Origin: Campylobacter concisus
GTDB taxonomy: Bacteria; Campylobacterota; Campylobacteria; Campylobacterales; Campylobacteraceae
Reading direction: 5' to 3'
Assembly: GCF_002092855.1 (NCBI RefSeq)
Contig: NZ_LVLC01000030.1
Span: 124,001 to 188,000, forward strand
DNA: 64,000 nucleotides
Shown here: positions 24,281-35,531 of the stretch, in pieces
How positions within the stretch are numbered: the first letter of the stretch is position 1
How the letters are laid out: each line of letters opens with the position of its first letter
Position numbers and translations under genes: made by a program
Notes under the pieces: model-generated
The model's database searches: none
What the model was told of the DNA's origin: nothing
The model's input: only the letters and a program-made list of their open reading frames with translations

Positions 24281-26656
24281 TTACTGACACCCCTCACATT
24301 CGATTGAGCGGTCAGCTACGTCGTTTAGCTTTTCGCTGTCTGGTGACTCAGAGCGTAGATAGTAGGTTGATTTTAGTCCGAGCTCCCATGCAAGCGTATA
24401 AATTTCACTTAGATATCCACCGCTTGCTTTGTCTAAGCTCATGAAAATATTTAGACTTTGACCTTGGTCGATCCACTTTTGGCGAATCGCGCCTGCTTTT
24501 ATAAGAATTCTTTGATCAAGCTCGTAAGCTGGCGTGTAAAACTGCCACGTCTCAGGGCTTAAATTTGGCACGACATTTGGGATCATACCGCTTAGGTTGT
24601 GCTCAAACCACTTGCGTTTGTAGACTGGCTCGATGGTCTGAGTAGTACCAACAAGGATCGAGATCGAGCTAGTTGGAGCGATCGCCATTAGGTAGCCGTT
24701 TCTCATGCCGTCACGCTTGACCTTCTCTCTTAGCTTGTCCCAGTCGCAGACATTTTCGTCAAATAGCCCGCCTTTATCGTTTAAAAGCGCCTTTGCGTTC
24801 TCGTTTGCAGTGTCTATCGGCATGATGCCTTTGCTCCATTTTGAGCCTTCAAATTTTGGATAGATGCCCTTTTCTACGGCTAAATTTGAGCTAGCGTAGA
24901 TCGCGTTGTAGCTTATGTTTTCCATTATGCTATCGATGAGCGCCAAATGCTCATAGCTGCCCCATTTTACGTTTTTCTCAGCTAGCATCTGCGCTTCGCC
25001 CATGACGCCAAGGCCGATCGAGCGAGAAGCAAGGTTTGTGTGTTTTACCTTTTTGTGCGGGTAGAAATTTAGGTCTATAACGTTATCAAGCATCCTGATA
25101 GCTATCGGCACGACACGCTCGATGTCCTCTTTGCTGTTTATCTTGCTTAAATTTATACTTGCAAGGTTGCAAACTGCCGTTTTGCCCTCGATGCTCTCTT
25201 TTTCTACGATGAAAATTTGCTTGCCTTTTAGGCTATCAAGCGCGCTAAGCTTTTTGGCCTTTTTAGTTATGCCGCTATCTACGGTGACGTCTTCTTCTTC
25301 GTCAAATAGCTCCTCGCCGCCGTCTTCATAAGTGATCTTGATCTTATAGTAGTTTGGCGCTGTGTTTTGGAAAATTTCGGTGCATAAATTTGAGCTTCTA
25401 ATGATGCCTTCATGGTCGTTTGGATTTGCTTTGTTGGCATTGTCTTTAAAGCATAAAAATGGCATGCCCGTTTCAAAATAGCTAGTTAAAATTTTCTTCC
25501 AAAGCTCTTTTGCAAGAATGGTGTTTTTCTGGATATTTTCGTCGTTTTCATACTCTAAGTATCTCTTCTCAAACTCCTCGCCGTAAAGGTCGCAAAGGTC
25601 GCTTACTTGAGCTGGGTCAAAGAGGCTCCAGCGGCCATTTTCTTTAACGCGTTTCATAAATAGATCGTTTATCCAAAGCGCAGGGAAAAGCTCGTGTGCA
25701 CGGCGTCTCTCTTCGCCTGAATTTTTACGAAGATCGAGAAAATCACTTACGTCCATATGCCAAGGCTCGATATAAACGGCAATCGCGCCCTTTCTAGTGC
25801 CTAGCTGATCGACCGCTACTGCGATGTCGTTTGTCACTTTTAAAAATGGAATGATACCACCAGCTGCATTTTTGTGTCCATCGATGCTACCGCCCATCGC
25901 ACGCACCTTGCTCCAGTCCCAGCCGATGCCGCCACCAAATTTTGAAAGAAGAGCCATCTCTTTGTAACTATCAAAAATTCCCTCAATATTATCGGGCGTA
26001 CTGCCTACATAACAGCTGCTTAGCTGGTGGCGTGTAGTCCTTGCGTTTGAGAGCGTTGGGGTGGCTAGCATCACTTCAAATTTAGAGATAAGGTCGTAAA
26101 ATTTCTTAGCCCAGCCTTGACTATCTAGCTCGTTTTGCGCTAGAAACATCGCAATCGCCATAAACATATGCTGTGGCAGCTCGATTGGCATACCATTTTT
26201 GTCTTTGATAAGATAGCGATCATAAAGCGTCTTGATACCAAGGTATGCAAACTGAAGGTCACGCTCAGGCTTGATATAGGTGTTTAGATCTTCAAGATCG
26301 TATTTCTCTTTTAGCCCAGGGATGATGCGACCTACTTTTTCACCTTTTACTAGGTAGTCTTTTAGGTGATTGTAGCCGTTAAAGCCAGATACTTTGTGAT
26401 AAAGGTCGTATAAAAATAGCCTTGCAGCAACAAATGTCCAGTTTGGGCGGTCGATGTCGATCTTATCAACTGCTGTTTTTATAAGAGTCTGCTGAATTTC
26501 CTCAGTCGTGATCATGTCCCTAAACTGGATTTTCGCATCTACCTCAAGCTCGCTAAGGCTTACATTGCTCAGTCCAAGAACTGCTTCGTTTGTGTATTTT
26601 TTGATCTTACTTATATCAAGCTCTTCGGTTCTGCCATTACGTTTTATAACTTTCAA
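24281..26656 (-). CDS. nrdA: Ribonucleoside-diphosphate reductase, alpha subunit (class Ia)
   Basis: NrdA is the catalytic subunit of the oxygen-dependent reductase and works with the di-iron NrdB, which is not in this window. The 791-residue protein has an N-terminal ATP-cone (KVIKRNGRTEELDISKIKKYTNEAV), the first active cysteine in QLSSCYVGST, the NLCTEIF segment with the thiyl cysteine, its partner in VCNLASINLS, and the C-terminal shuttle cysteines in ECEGCQ at the extreme end. Together with nrdD the cell can make deoxynucleotides with or without oxygen. The start ATG at 26656 fits the family N-terminus. Confidence 0.97.
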   Translation of the reverse strand: MKVIKRNGRTEELDISKIKKYTNEAVLGLSNVSLSELEVDAKIQFRDMITTEEIQQTLIKTAVDKIDIDRPNWTFVAARLFLYDLYHKVSGFNGYNHLKDYLVKGEKVGRIIPGLKEKYDLEDLNTYIKPERDLQFAYLGIKTLYDRYLIKDKNGMPIELPQHMFMAIAMFLAQNELDSQGWAKKFYDLISKFEVMLATPTLSNARTTRHQLSSCYVGSTPDNIEGIFDSYKEMALLSKFGGGIGWDWSKVRAMGGSIDGHKNAAGGIIPFLKVTNDIAVAVDQLGTRKGAIAVYIEPWHMDVSDFLDLRKNSGEERRRAHELFPALWINDLFMKRVKENGRWSLFDPAQVSDLCDLYGEEFEKRYLEYENDENIQKNTILAKELWKKILTSYFETGMPFLCFKDNANKANPNDHEGIIRSSNLCTEIFQNTAPNYYKIKITYEDGGEELFDEEEDVTVDSGITKKAKKLSALDSLKGKQIFIVEKESIEGKTAVCNLASINLSKINSKEDIERVVPIAIRMLDNVIDLNFYPHKKVKHTNLASRSIGLGVMGEAQMLAEKNVKWGSYEHLALIDSIMENISYNAIYASSNLAVEKGIYPKFEGSKWSKGIMPIDTANENAKALLNDKGGLFDENVCDWDKLREKVKRDGMRNGYLMAIAPTSSISILVGTTQTIEPVYKRKWFEHNLSGMIPNVVPNLSPETWQFYTPAYELDQRILIKAGAIRQKWIDQGQSLNIFMSLDKASGGYLSEIYTLAWELGLKSTYYLRSESPDSEKLNDVADRSIECEGCQ

Positions 26657-26841
26657 AAATACCTCTCCATGTTAAATTTTAATTTGGGATTTTATCCAAA
26701 AGGAGATAAAAACTCTCTTTGTTAAAAAAGTGATTTTTGATATAGAATTTAATTCAAAAAATAATATTTTATTTTTAAAAAAATTAAAAAATTTGATCTT
26801 ATTTTAAAATGATTGTAAAAATTTTTGAAGCGACATCTTGA

Positions 26842-26869
26842 AGCAAGAAGCATAAATTTGCTTCTTGCA
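26842..26869 (-). terminator. Hairpin after purB
   Basis: GCAAGAAGCA pairs with TGCTTCTTGC in a 10-bp stem with a 6-base loop, seven bases past the purB stop codon. On the minus strand the downstream sequence is AT-rich but lacks a continuous T run. Confidence 0.5.
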
Positions 26870-26875
26870 TTTAAA

Positions 26876-28207
26876 TTACTTGCCAAAAACTCTGACAAAA
26901 ATTCTATCTACATTTTTAGTGTAGTAGTTGTAATCAAAGCACTCTTTGATCTCATCTTTGCTAAGGCTCTTAGTTAGGTCTTCATCGTTTAGCAAATTTT
27001 GTAAAAATAGGCTGTGACCTTGCTCATCGATCGCTTTTTTGCCCTCTTGCAAGTCTGCCCAGACCTTCATGGCGTTGCGCTGAACGATCTTGTAGGCATC
27101 CTCTCTAGAAATTCCACGCTGAGGTAATTGCAAAAGCACGCGTTGCGAGAAGACTAGTCCGCCTGTTAAATTTAAATTTTTCATCATGTTTTCTGGATAT
27201 ACGACTAAATTTGCTATCAAATTTTTGATGCGAACCAGCATAAAATCAGCCGTGACAAACATATCTGGCAGGATAAATCTCTCAACCGAGCTATGGCTGA
27301 TGTCGCGCTCATGCCAAAGAGCGACATTTTCAAGTGCTGGCGTGACGTATGAGCGTAGCACCCTGCAAAGGCCGGTGATATTTTCGCTAAGGACTGGGTT
27401 GCGCTTATGTGGCATCGCGCTTGAGCCTTTTTGTCCAGGGCTAAAATACTCCTCTGCCTCGTAAACTTCAGTCCTTTGGTAGTGCCTAATAGCAACTGCG
27501 ATCTTCTCACAAGTAGAAGCTAGAACTGCGATGGCGCTTACCACATGTGCGTAACGGTCGCGCTGGATCACTTGGTTAGAGGCTGGGGCAGCTTTAAGAC
27601 CGAGCTCCTCGCATGTTAGCTCTTCAAATTCCATCGGAGCGTGGGCTAAATTTCCCATAGCGCCTGAGAGTTTGCCATAGCTGATCGTATCTTTTGCATC
27701 TTTGATGAGCTTTAGCGCCCTTGCAATCTCGTCGTACCAGATAGCAAGAACAAGGCCAAAAGTTATCGGCTCGCCGTGGATGCCATGGCTTCTGCCGACC
27801 ATGAGCGTGTGCTTGTGCTCGTTTGCTCTATTTTTGACTGCCTGCATGAACTCTTCAACGTCGCTGATGATGAGCTCTAGGCTCTCTTTCATCTGAAGGG
27901 CGACAGCTGTGTCGATGCAGTCGCTTGAGGTCATGCCGTAGTGCACGAACCTGCTCTCCTCGCCAAGGCTCTCGCTGACACTTGTTAGAAATGCGATGAC
28001 GTCGTGCTTTGTCGTCTTTTCTATCTCATCGATACGAGCCACTTCAAATTTAGCGTTTTTGCAAATTTTCTCGCAGTCGCTGTCGTTTATGAAGCCAAGC
28101 TTATTCCAAGCTTTAACGGCAGCTTTTTCTACCTTGAGCCAAGCGTCATACTTTGCTTGTATACTCCACTTATCAGCCATCTCTTTGCGCGAGTATCTTT
28201 CGACCAT
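26876..28207 (-). CDS. purB: Adenylosuccinate lyase
   Basis: PurB catalyses two steps of purine synthesis: cleavage of SAICAR and of adenylosuccinate, both releasing fumarate. The fumarase-superfamily signature [10 protein letters not shown] is present near residue 263, and the catalytic histidine regions [10 protein letters not shown] and [15 protein letters not shown] are intact. I start at the ATG at 28207, which follows AAAGGTTCAACA and gives 443 residues ([15 protein letters not shown]). The open frame extends to 28270, but its extra 21 residues have no family match. A bidirectional promoter region lies upstream. Confidence 0.97.
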   Translation of the reverse strand: MVERYSRKEMADKWSIQAKYDAWLKVEKAAVKAWNKLGFINDSDCEKICKNAKFEVARIDEIEKTTKHDVIAFLTSVSESLGEESRFVHYGMTSSDCIDTAVALQMKESLELIISDVEEFMQAVKNRANEHKHTLMVGRSHGIHGEPITFGLVLAIWYDEIARALKLIKDAKDTISYGKLSGAMGNLAHAPMEFEELTCEELGLKAAPASNQVIQRDRYAHVVSAIAVLASTCEKIAVAIRHYQRTEVYEAEEYFSPGQKGSSAMPHKRNPVLSENITGLCRVLRSYVTPALENVALWHERDISHSSVERFILPDMFVTADFMLVRIKNLIANLVVYPENMMKNLNLTGGLVFSQRVLLQLPQRGISREDAYKIVQRNAMKVWADLQEGKKAIDEQGHSLFLQNLLNDEDLTKSLSKDEIKECFDYNYYTKNVDRIFVRVFGK

Positions 28208-28306
28208 TGTTGAACCTTTTTGTATTAGTTTTTCTTTATCATAAAAGTAAATTTTAGCCTTGAAAGCCAAAAATCACATCGTATAATTTTATAAAATTTA
28301 AGTTTG

Positions 28307-28322
28307 GATTATATAAAATCCG
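28307..28322. promoter_or_regulatory. Palindromic -10 region between divergent purB and the pseudouridine synthase
   Basis: GGATTATATAAAATCC is nearly palindromic and offers a -10 on both strands: TATAAAAT on the plus strand and TATAAT (in TTTTATATAATCC) on the minus strand. Both have the trailing CC typical of this genus. It sits between the divergent genes purB and 28393. A further TATAAT at 28282-28287 exists on the plus strand. Confidence 0.4.
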
Positions 28323-28392
28323 TGCTGAAATGTGGGTTATATACTTATAAATTTGTGCTTAAGATGGCTCGCTCTTTTTTAAAAGGATTACC

Positions 28393-29304
28393 TTGCCCTA
28401 CGTAAATAAATTTATTGCCACTGCAAACAAACAAAAAGCGTATGAAATTTTAATGAAAACTGGCTTTAGCATGAGAGAAGCGCAACGCCTCATAGATAAA
28501 GGTAGGCTGATATGTGGTGGTGTCGTGAGTGAGAAAAATGCCATTTTGTGCGGTAATGTTTTTTTGATCGACTATGAGGCGGAGCCAAAGGGACTAAAAC
28601 CAATCTTTGAGTATGAGAGCTTTGCGGTATTTGACAAGCCAAGTGGCGTGCTGAGCCACCCAAATGGCAGACACTGTGAGTACTCTCTAAATGATGAAAT
28701 TTATACGCTTTTTGGACGAGATGCGAGCGTGGCACATAGGCTTGATTTTGAGACGAGCGGCGTGATAGTCGTGGGCAAAGATAGAAATTCTACGATTAAA
28801 CTAAAGAAAATTTTTGAAAATAGAGAGGTTTCTAAAAGCTACGTCGCGATGGTACAAGGCAAGATCGAGCGAGAATTTACTATCGATGCTAAGATGGATC
28901 TAGCGAACAACTACGACGATGTGAAAATGCGAATGCAAATTTGTGAAAATGGCAAGAGTGCGGTGACTAAAATTTTGCCGATCAAATATTTTGACGACAT
29001 CGATACGACTTTGGTTCGTGCTATCCCACTCACTGGCAGGCAGCATCAAATTCGGTTGCATTTGTTTCATGTGAAACACAAGATCCTTGGCGAACCACTT
29101 TATGGTTTGTCTCGTCCGCAGATCGAGAAAATTTTAGACAAAGAGATGAGCGAGCGTGAACGGATAAATTTAACTGGAGCAAAAAGGCTCTTGCTTCACT
29201 CAGATAAAATTTCTTTTAAATTTGATGAAATTTTTTACACCATAAAAAGTAAATTTGACGCTGAAAGCGAGTTTTATAGATTTGCAAAAGAAGGTTTACT
29301 TTAG
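28393..29304 (+). CDS. RluA-family pseudouridine synthase
   Basis: It isomerises specific uridines in rRNA or tRNA to pseudouridine. The 303-residue protein has an N-terminal S4 RNA-binding domain (MREAQRLIDKGRLICGG, about 27-43), the catalytic Asp in the AHRLDFETSGVIVV motif (about 114-127), and RQHQIRLHLFHVKH near 215. Translation starts at TTG (28393) with AAAAGG upstream; no ATG matches the family N-terminus. The exact target site (RluC- or RluD-like) cannot be told from sequence. Confidence 0.93.
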   Translation: MPYVNKFIATANKQKAYEILMKTGFSMREAQRLIDKGRLICGGVVSEKNAILCGNVFLIDYEAEPKGLKPIFEYESFAVFDKPSGVLSHPNGRHCEYSLNDEIYTLFGRDASVAHRLDFETSGVIVVGKDRNSTIKLKKIFENREVSKSYVAMVQGKIEREFTIDAKMDLANNYDDVKMRMQICENGKSAVTKILPIKYFDDIDTTLVRAIPLTGRQHQIRLHLFHVKHKILGEPLYGLSRPQIEKILDKEMSERERINLTGAKRLLLHSDKISFKFDEIFYTIKSKFDAESEFYRFAKEGLL

Positions 29305-29463
29305 TCTAAAATTTTTTAATAAATTTCTATTTCTCATAAACCTTTACCTGCTTTTGACAAAGTTTATCGCATTTAGATACCATAATGATAATTTTGTAGT
29401 TTATGTAATTAACACTCCATTTTATTTCTTTATGAGAGCTAGGCTTTATCTTGATGTTAAGGC

Positions 29464-29574
29464 TTAGAATTTATGCCTATCTTTTTCATCTTTTAAAACT
29501 TTTAAAATAAGCCCTAGTCCAAGTAAAACCACAACAGCAACAAAGACTATTTCGGCTATATCAAGTGCACTCAT
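29464..29574 (-). CDS. 36-residue small hydrophobic protein coupled to rlmN
   Basis: The frame (MSALDIAEIVFVAVVVLLGL...) starts one base past the rlmN stop codon. It encodes one membrane helix at about residues 7-26 followed by a basic/acidic tail (KVLKDEKDRHKF). C. jejuni has a small hydrophobic protein annotated directly after rlmN (Cj1714), which supports it as a real conserved gene. No ribosome binding site of its own is needed if translation is coupled. Its function is unknown. Confidence 0.78.
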   Translation of the reverse strand: MSALDIAEIVFVAVVVLLGLGLILKVLKDEKDRHKF

Positions 29575-29575
29575 T

Positions 29576-30712
29576 TTAACTCATACTGGCTTTACTATTA
29601 CCTTCAAGCGAATGTATTTTTAAATTTTTATCGCTGGAAATAGCTTTAAATTTTGCATTTTCATTGCGTTGTTTTAACTGCCCACAAGCCGCACTTATGT
29701 CAAGCCCTTTACTCTGTCTGATCGTGCAAGTAATACCGTGATCTCTTAGATATTCTTGAAATTTTAGCATGCTGGTAAGCTCAGGTCGTCCAAATTCACT
29801 GCCCTCATGTGGGTTAAAATATATAAGATTTACCTTCGCTTTTATGCCATGAAGTAATTTTACCAACTTTTTGGCATCACTCACGCTATCGTTTAAATCC
29901 TTGATAACAAGGTATTCAAACATCACGCGTTTGCGCATATCGATAGGAAATCCCCTAACAGCATCCATAACAGCCTCGATATTATACGCCTTATTTATCG
30001 GCATCAGGCGACTTCTAAGTTCATTAGTAACAGCATGAAGCGATATGGCCAATAACACACCAAGATCCATCTCGCCAAGCTTTTTTATCTGGCTACCAAG
30101 GCCACTAGTTGAAACTGTTTGACGACGTGGCGATATGGCTAGACCCTCGTTAAGTGCTAAAATTTTGATCGCTTTACTAACATTAGTAAGATTATCAAGT
30201 GGCTCACCCATGCCCATATAAACGACATTTATGCGCCTCTCATATGGTATGTTATTTTCTCTTTTTATCCATAAAATTTGTCCCACAATCTCGCCAGCAG
30301 TCAAATTTCTAACAAGCCCGCCCTTTGCTGTTAGACAAAAAGCGCATCCCATTTTACAGCCAACCTGCGAACTAACACAAACCGTATAGCGAGCATGGCG
30401 ACTAATCTTTCCATTCTCATCACTAATCTCCTCTTTCATCGGTAGCAAAACACTCTCTATCTTTAGCCCATCTTTTAGCTCAAAAAGATACTTGATCGAA
30501 CCATCACTACTTTGCTCAAAATTTACACATTTTAAAGGATCGATATAAAATTTTTCAGCCAGATCTTGACGCATATCTTTAGGTAAATTTAGCATTTGGC
30601 TAAATTCGGTTGCATTTTTTTTATATATCCACTCGTAGATTTGTGTTGCTCTAAATGGTGGAGAAACTAACTCTTTTAGTTCATCAATACTAAGATCAAG
30701 CAAATTTATCAC
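29576..30712 (-). CDS. rlmN: 23S rRNA (adenine2503-C2)/tRNA methyltransferase
   Basis: RlmN is a radical-SAM enzyme that methylates C2 of A2503 in 23S rRNA and A37 of some tRNAs. The 378-residue protein has the CxxxCxxC cluster motif in [14 protein letters not shown] (about 120-133), the [11 protein letters not shown] segment, and the second catalytic cysteine in ISAACGQL near residue 354. Its start overlaps the preceding phosphorylase-like gene by four bases (ATGA). It is part of the helicase-hisF-phosphorylase-rlmN-small protein operon. Confidence 0.97.
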   Translation of the reverse strand: MINLLDLSIDELKELVSPPFRATQIYEWIYKKNATEFSQMLNLPKDMRQDLAEKFYIDPLKCVNFEQSSDGSIKYLFELKDGLKIESVLLPMKEEISDENGKISRHARYTVCVSSQVGCKMGCAFCLTAKGGLVRNLTAGEIVGQILWIKRENNIPYERRINVVYMGMGEPLDNLTNVSKAIKILALNEGLAISPRRQTVSTSGLGSQIKKLGEMDLGVLLAISLHAVTNELRSRLMPINKAYNIEAVMDAVRGFPIDMRKRVMFEYLVIKDLNDSVSDAKKLVKLLHGIKAKVNLIYFNPHEGSEFGRPELTSMLKFQEYLRDHGITCTIRQSKGLDISAACGQLKQRNENAKFKAISSDKNLKIHSLEGNSKASMS

Positions 30713-31389
30713 ATATTTTCCTTTATATATTTTGTTAGAATTTTCTTGGCCTCTGCGTGATTTTTTATAAAATCAGCATGTGCATTTTTATCACAAAAAT
30801 TTGTCGCTACGAAAATTCCATAAGCTGGAATTTTAAAAATTTGAGCTACTTTTAGAACAGAATAAAACTCCATATTTTCTAAAAAATAGCCCTTTCCAAA
30901 CATCTTATGAGCTAAATTTTTATCAGTCGTTATAAAATTTGACGAATTTGCTTTGATAGTTCCACGTGAAACTATAGAAGAAATTTCATACTCAATCGGC
31001 GAATAAGATCTATTTTCTATACTAGAAATTTCAATATTTGCCCCAACTGAACTTTCATAAATTTGTAAAATTTCACCATCTTTATAAAGACCAGCTGAGC
31101 CAACGAAAACTATCTTTTCTGGCATCTGGTATAAATTTCGTTCAGGATTTTTTGACAAATTTTGGCTTAGATTTTGCAGCTCTGGATTTGATGAGTTTGC
31201 AAATTTAGCCTCGATCTTTGCAAGATAGTGCGGATCGATATTTTTTAAATTTATACTCTTTTCATCCAATCCCATACACGATCTTTTCTGCAAAAATTTT
31301 GTCAAATTTATCGCCATATCAACTAGCCCCACACCCATTGGCAAAGCAAAGTCAAAAATTTCATTTTTTCCAGCAGAGATAACTAACAT
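30709..31389 (-). CDS. Nucleoside phosphorylase-fold protein (PNP/MTAN-like)
   Basis: The 226-residue protein has features of the purine nucleoside phosphorylase / MTA-SAH nucleosidase fold. [13 protein letters not shown] (about 93-105) corresponds to the first glycine-rich strand. [27 protein letters not shown] (about 173-199) is placed like the purine- and ribose-binding ME(G)xA...P helix. The classical second Glu/Asp of MTAN is not obvious, so the substrate is open. It overlaps hisF by one base and rlmN by four. C. jejuni carries a related gene in the same spot. It may be a salvage enzyme. Confidence 0.72.
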   Translation of the reverse strand: MLVISAGKNEIFDFALPMGVGLVDMAINLTKFLQKRSCMGLDEKSINLKNIDPHYLAKIEAKFANSSNPELQNLSQNLSKNPERNLYQMPEKIVFVGSAGLYKDGEILQIYESSVGANIEISSIENRSYSPIEYEISSIVSRGTIKANSSNFITTDKNLAHKMFGKGYFLENMEFYSVLKVAQIFKIPAYGIFVATNFCDKNAHADFIKNHAEAKKILTKYIKENM

Positions 31390-32144
31390 CAGAGCCTAAC
31401 CTCAATACCATTTGCCTTGAGATACTCTTTTAGCTTTTTTATCTCGATTTCGCCAAAGTGAAATATCGAAGCAGCTAAACACGCATCAGCCCCGGCTTCA
31501 AAAGCCTCTTTAAAGTGTTCCATCTTACCAGCACCACCGCTTGCAATAGTTGGTATAGAAAGCGTGCTAAATACCTTTGTTAGCTCAAGGTTAAAACCTT
31601 GTTTGACACCGTCATTGTCCATAGAGGTTAGCAATATCTCCCCTGCTCCACGCGACTCAACTTCTTTTGCCCAAGCAAATGTATCTTTTTTAGTATCGAT
31701 CCTGCCGCCATTTATAAAAACACTATAACCATTCTTGATCTTTTTAGCATCGATCGCAATTACGACACATTGCGAGCCAAATTTCTTAGCTGCCTCATCA
31801 ATCAAATTTGGCTCTTGTATAGCTGATGAATTTAGGCTTACTTTATCGCAGCCAGCATTTAAAAGGCGAGAGATATCATCGATCGTGCGTATGCCTCCAC
31901 CAACTGTTAGTGGGATAAAAAGCTTACTTGCGACCTTTTTTACGACATCAACTATCGTATCACGCCCAAGATGAGAGGCTGTAATATCTAAAAAGCAAAG
32001 CTCATCAGCACCCTCGTCATTGTATCTTTTAGCTATTTCGACAGGATCTCCAGCATCGACAAGTCCTACGAAATTTACACCCTTTACGACTCTGCCATCT
32101 TTTACATCAAGGCATGGGATTATGCGTTTTGCAAAATGATTCAA
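31389..32144 (-). CDS. hisF: Imidazole glycerol phosphate synthase, cyclase subunit
   Basis: HisF is the (beta-alpha)8 barrel that, with HisH, forms imidazole glycerol phosphate and AICAR in histidine synthesis. Catalytic Asp11 ([13 protein letters not shown]) and Asp130-region (AIDAKK) are visible, as are the phosphate-binding turns TVGGGIRT and [11 protein letters not shown]. 251 residues, normal. The start overlaps the helicase stop by four bases. No other his genes are near, so hisF is transcribed apart from the rest of its pathway. Confidence 0.97.
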   Translation of the reverse strand: MNHFAKRIIPCLDVKDGRVVKGVNFVGLVDAGDPVEIAKRYNDEGADELCFLDITASHLGRDTIVDVVKKVASKLFIPLTVGGGIRTIDDISRLLNAGCDKVSLNSSAIQEPNLIDEAAKKFGSQCVVIAIDAKKIKNGYSVFINGGRIDTKKDTFAWAKEVESRGAGEILLTSMDNDGVKQGFNLELTKVFSTLSIPTIASGGAGKMEHFKEAFEAGADACLAASIFHFGEIEIKKLKEYLKANGIEVRL

Positions 32145-35100
32145 ATCTGTCCTTTATCTATTTTTCTAGCAGCTACCTCAAAATATGGCAAATTAGACCA
32201 ATTTTCTCGGTTACCAACTATATAAATAACCTCTTTTGCTCTTGTTAGTGCTACATTTAGTAAATTTGGCGTACTAGCAGCCCATGCTCTAGCACCTTTT
32301 GTAGCACCGCCAAGAACAAAGATAACAACATCAGCTTCTTTGCCTTGCATGGTGTGAATGGTACCAGCCCCTTTTAAATTTTTACAAACATCTTTAAAAG
32401 GTGTTATTATTTTAACACTATCTTTTAGCTTGGCTAGCTTACCATCTAAAAGCCCTTTAACGATCATGCCTTCGGCTTTATTATAATTACCTATCCATTC
32501 ATCACTACTAACATCAATCCATTCTGTTTTGATGTTAGGGTCACTAAGTTTACTTTCACTACTTCTACCAAGTATCATCATATCATCATATGTTGTCTCG
32601 TTTGAAATTTTAAACATAGGGTTGGCGCACCTTCTATGAACGATAAGTGGCGAACCAACCCAAATGGACTTACCCTCTCCTTTTATATATGTACCAATAT
32701 TTTGTACTTTATCGGCTCGAAGTTGAACTGATGATTTTAGTAGATTAAACTCATCCTTTGCATCACAGTAGCGCAAAATAGCATTATTTAAAGCTGGTGG
32801 CAATGTTACAACAGGTTCAAGTTGAAGTGGATCACCAACTACAACAGCCATGTTTGAACGAAGCAGTGCACCTAATGCGTTAGTTAAATTTGCCTGCCCT
32901 GCCTCATCTATTAAAAGCAAACCTATATCGCCATTTAGTAGCTCTTTAAAGGTATTATTAAAAGATGCGAAAGTAGAACTAACAACTGGCGTTAGTAAAA
33001 ATAATCCTTTTATTATTTCACGTCTATCTTTAGCCTCAAGCCCGTTTTTCTCAGCCATTTTTTCATCATTAAATACAACGCTAAGAGCTCGTAAATTTGT
33101 TCTAACAGCTTCTTTGCAAGCAAAGATAGTGGCTTTATGCAGATTAAGCGCTTCTTTAAAAAGCTTAATTCTTGCCTTAAAAAGCTTCGTCTTGTGGGGT
33201 TTCTCATCAAGATCACGCTCCATCATAAATGGCATACTCTTTTGCATATCTTCATTACTCTGATTAAAACTACCATTTAAAAAGCTATCAAGTTCTTCGC
33301 TTCTGCCAATTAATTTTTGACGTCTAATAAAGTCATCATTAAGCTTGTTTAGATGGTCTATCTTGGTATTAAGTTCTAAAATTTTCTCTTCAAGCTGAGT
33401 TATTTGAGCTTTTAGTTCGTTTAATTTTACTTCATTCTTCTCTTTATTTTCACTATTTTGCTTGCTTGCTTTCAAATTTTGCTCAGCTATTTGGCGATTT
33501 ATCTCACTAACTTTTTGCGCTTCATTGTTATATTTTTCAAAAGCTTGCGTCTTTAAAATTTGCTGGAAAATAAAAAATGATGGCTTTATAGGCGCACTTA
33601 GATACTCTTGTAAAATTTCATTTTGTCCGATAAGCTTTGTTAGCTCGTTAGCTTCCGTAGCCTTTTGCTCTAGCTCATTTTTGCTCAAATCCAGCTCATC
33701 TATTAGTGGCCTTAAGAGCTCATCTATTTGCTTTGCTGAATTATAGTTATCAAGTCTTTTATCGATATTTATAAGCTCACTATTTATACTTTTTAGCTCC
33801 TCTTCTTTGATCCTGATCTCACTAAAAAGTAGATTTACTTCATGTAGGGCTTGATTAAATTTCTCCTTTGCCTCGTCGTAATCATCAACTCCTTCGCTAG
33901 TAGCCAAATACTTGCCAAGCCCCATTAAAAAGCCATCTTGTTCTATAAATTCTTTAAATTCTTTTGAAATATCTTCAAACTGACTATGTGTTTTTTCGAT
34001 CTTTACGCCATTAATCGCGTTGAAAACAAAATTTGACTTATTTTGCTTTGAGCCAAGAGGTATGCAAAAAAGTCCCCATGCAGGTTTTGAGATAAAAGAT
34101 TTTTCTCCAAAATTTGTCTTTTCATCGGCCGAGAGAAGCCTTGTGGCTATAAATTTAAAATAATCAATCTCGCCTGCGTAACTACCGATGCTTTTTAGTT
34201 GGCTAAGCTCTTTACTTAAAATTTCAACCGCACCGTTATTGCAAGAGCTAACAATCATCTCGTAGCCCTGAAGTTCTTTATTTAGAGTAAAATAAAGCAC
34301 CTTATCGCTACTATCTCGAACTGGTGCAAAGATATCATGTCTACTCATTTGTGCGAGCTTCATCGCTCTAAGTGTGACGACTTCAGCCATCACGTCCTTT
34401 AAAAGTGTAGTTTTGCCAGTGCCTGGAGCGCCATTTACGCTATAAATCCCACCGTTACCCTCTTTAAATTTCTCTATGATGTTATTTAGTGCCATTTGCT
34501 GCGAGAAATTTAAAGCAAAATCGCTAGCAAAAGCCGATCTTGGATACTCTTCTGCTTTAAAAAAATCTCTAACAAACCTTTTATTTTGCTCATCTCTTAC
34601 ATCAAGTCTTTCAAATTTATTCTCACTGCCCTCGTCCAAAAACTGATCCGTTAGCTCGTGCGTCCTGCCTGACTCGTAAAATTTGATAAGCAAATTTATA
34701 TCATCTATAAAAAAGCTATTTAAAAGGGTGTCGTTCTCTTTAAAATTTGAATCAACTATCCTTATCTCAAGCCTGATCATATCCTTACAAAATGGTGTTT
34801 TAAGAGAGTTTTTTAGCTCTTCATGCACCGCTTTTACGTATTCACTAAGCCTCACTTTTTCTTTATAGATAGAGAGCTTATCTTTTATGCGCTCACACTC
34901 TTTGTTAAAGTCGCTTTGGCTTATCTCTTTTAGATGATTTAGGCGAGCCATTGCCCAAGGAGCTGTTGAGATGAAAAGATCATTAGATGAGTTTGGTGTA
35001 AAAAATGGAGTTAAATCATCATCTAAATTTACATCTTTTAAAGCAAAATTTTGATCATCTTTACAAAATATCAAATCGCCAGTAAGCTTAAATTTATAGC

Positions 35101-35425
35101 AAAATGCCTTATCAAAGCTAGTTTGCTCAGAGCGCAGCTCCTCTAAAATTTTCTCTTTTTCAAATTTCACCTTTGCTAGCTTTGATATCGCAAGGGCAAG
35201 CAAGTCAGTCTCAAAAATGCCGCCATAAATTGAAATTTCTATACCATTTTTTAAAAGCAAGCTATCAAATGCCCTTAAAATTTGCATAAATTTCTCATCA
35301 AAATTTGTGATCTCAAGGTCTATTGATTTTTTAAATTTGGTATTTGTCTTTTTCGGCTCATCTAAGGTTTTTGGGTCTAAATATTGTGATAATAAAAAGT
35401 ATTTTAAGGTATTTGCTTTGCTCAA
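32141..35425 (-). CDS. Superfamily I helicase/ATPase, DNA2-like, 1094 residues
   Basis: Walker A is [14 protein letters not shown] (about 331-344). Walker B is [10 protein letters not shown] (about 852-861). C-terminal motifs [19 protein letters not shown] and [20 protein letters not shown] mark a UvrD/Dna2-type helicase. Between the first and second halves of the motor, about residues 530-740 form long coiled coils (Glu/Lys/Asn-rich), an insert like those in SMC-type or Upf1-like stalks. The N-terminal 300 residues have no family I recognise. It is the first gene of the five-gene operon ending at 29464 and has a promoter back-to-back with ksgA. The nucleic-acid target is unknown. Confidence 0.88.
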   Translation of the reverse strand: MSKANTLKYFLLSQYLDPKTLDEPKKTNTKFKKSIDLEITNFDEKFMQILRAFDSLLLKNGIEISIYGGIFETDLLALAISKLAKVKFEKEKILEELRSEQTSFDKAFCYKFKLTGDLIFCKDDQNFALKDVNLDDDLTPFFTPNSSNDLFISTAPWAMARLNHLKEISQSDFNKECERIKDKLSIYKEKVRLSEYVKAVHEELKNSLKTPFCKDMIRLEIRIVDSNFKENDTLLNSFFIDDINLLIKFYESGRTHELTDQFLDEGSENKFERLDVRDEQNKRFVRDFFKAEEYPRSAFASDFALNFSQQMALNNIIEKFKEGNGGIYSVNGAPGTGKTTLLKDVMAEVVTLRAMKLAQMSRHDIFAPVRDSSDKVLYFTLNKELQGYEMIVSSCNNGAVEILSKELSQLKSIGSYAGEIDYFKFIATRLLSADEKTNFGEKSFISKPAWGLFCIPLGSKQNKSNFVFNAINGVKIEKTHSQFEDISKEFKEFIEQDGFLMGLGKYLATSEGVDDYDEAKEKFNQALHEVNLLFSEIRIKEEELKSINSELINIDKRLDNYNSAKQIDELLRPLIDELDLSKNELEQKATEANELTKLIGQNEILQEYLSAPIKPSFFIFQQILKTQAFEKYNNEAQKVSEINRQIAEQNLKASKQNSENKEKNEVKLNELKAQITQLEEKILELNTKIDHLNKLNDDFIRRQKLIGRSEELDSFLNGSFNQSNEDMQKSMPFMMERDLDEKPHKTKLFKARIKLFKEALNLHKATIFACKEAVRTNLRALSVVFNDEKMAEKNGLEAKDRREIIKGLFLLTPVVSSTFASFNNTFKELLNGDIGLLLIDEAGQANLTNALGALLRSNMAVVVGDPLQLEPVVTLPPALNNAILRYCDAKDEFNLLKSSVQLRADKVQNIGTYIKGEGKSIWVGSPLIVHRRCANPMFKISNETTYDDMMILGRSSESKLSDPNIKTEWIDVSSDEWIGNYNKAEGMIVKGLLDGKLAKLKDSVKIITPFKDVCKNLKGAGTIHTMQGKEADVVIFVLGGATKGARAWAASTPNLLNVALTRAKEVIYIVGNRENWSNLPYFEVAARKIDKGQI

Positions 35426-35455
35426 ATTTATGCCCTATTTCGTTATTGTTTAGTG

Positions 35456-35463
35456 ATTATAAT
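35456..35463. promoter_or_regulatory. Overlapping divergent -10 boxes for the helicase operon and ksgA
   Basis: GTGATTATAATCC contains TATAAT on the plus strand (35458-35463) and TATAAT on the minus strand (35461-35456), so the two -10 elements share four bases. RNA polymerase could occupy only one at a time. On the minus strand the helicase start is 30 bases away; on the plus strand ksgA is about 70 bases away. Confidence 0.5.
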
Positions 35464-35531
35464 CCATTTTATATATGATTAAACTAAACTTGTAATCATT
35501 GTATAAGTAATTTTTGGCTAATATCGTGGCT

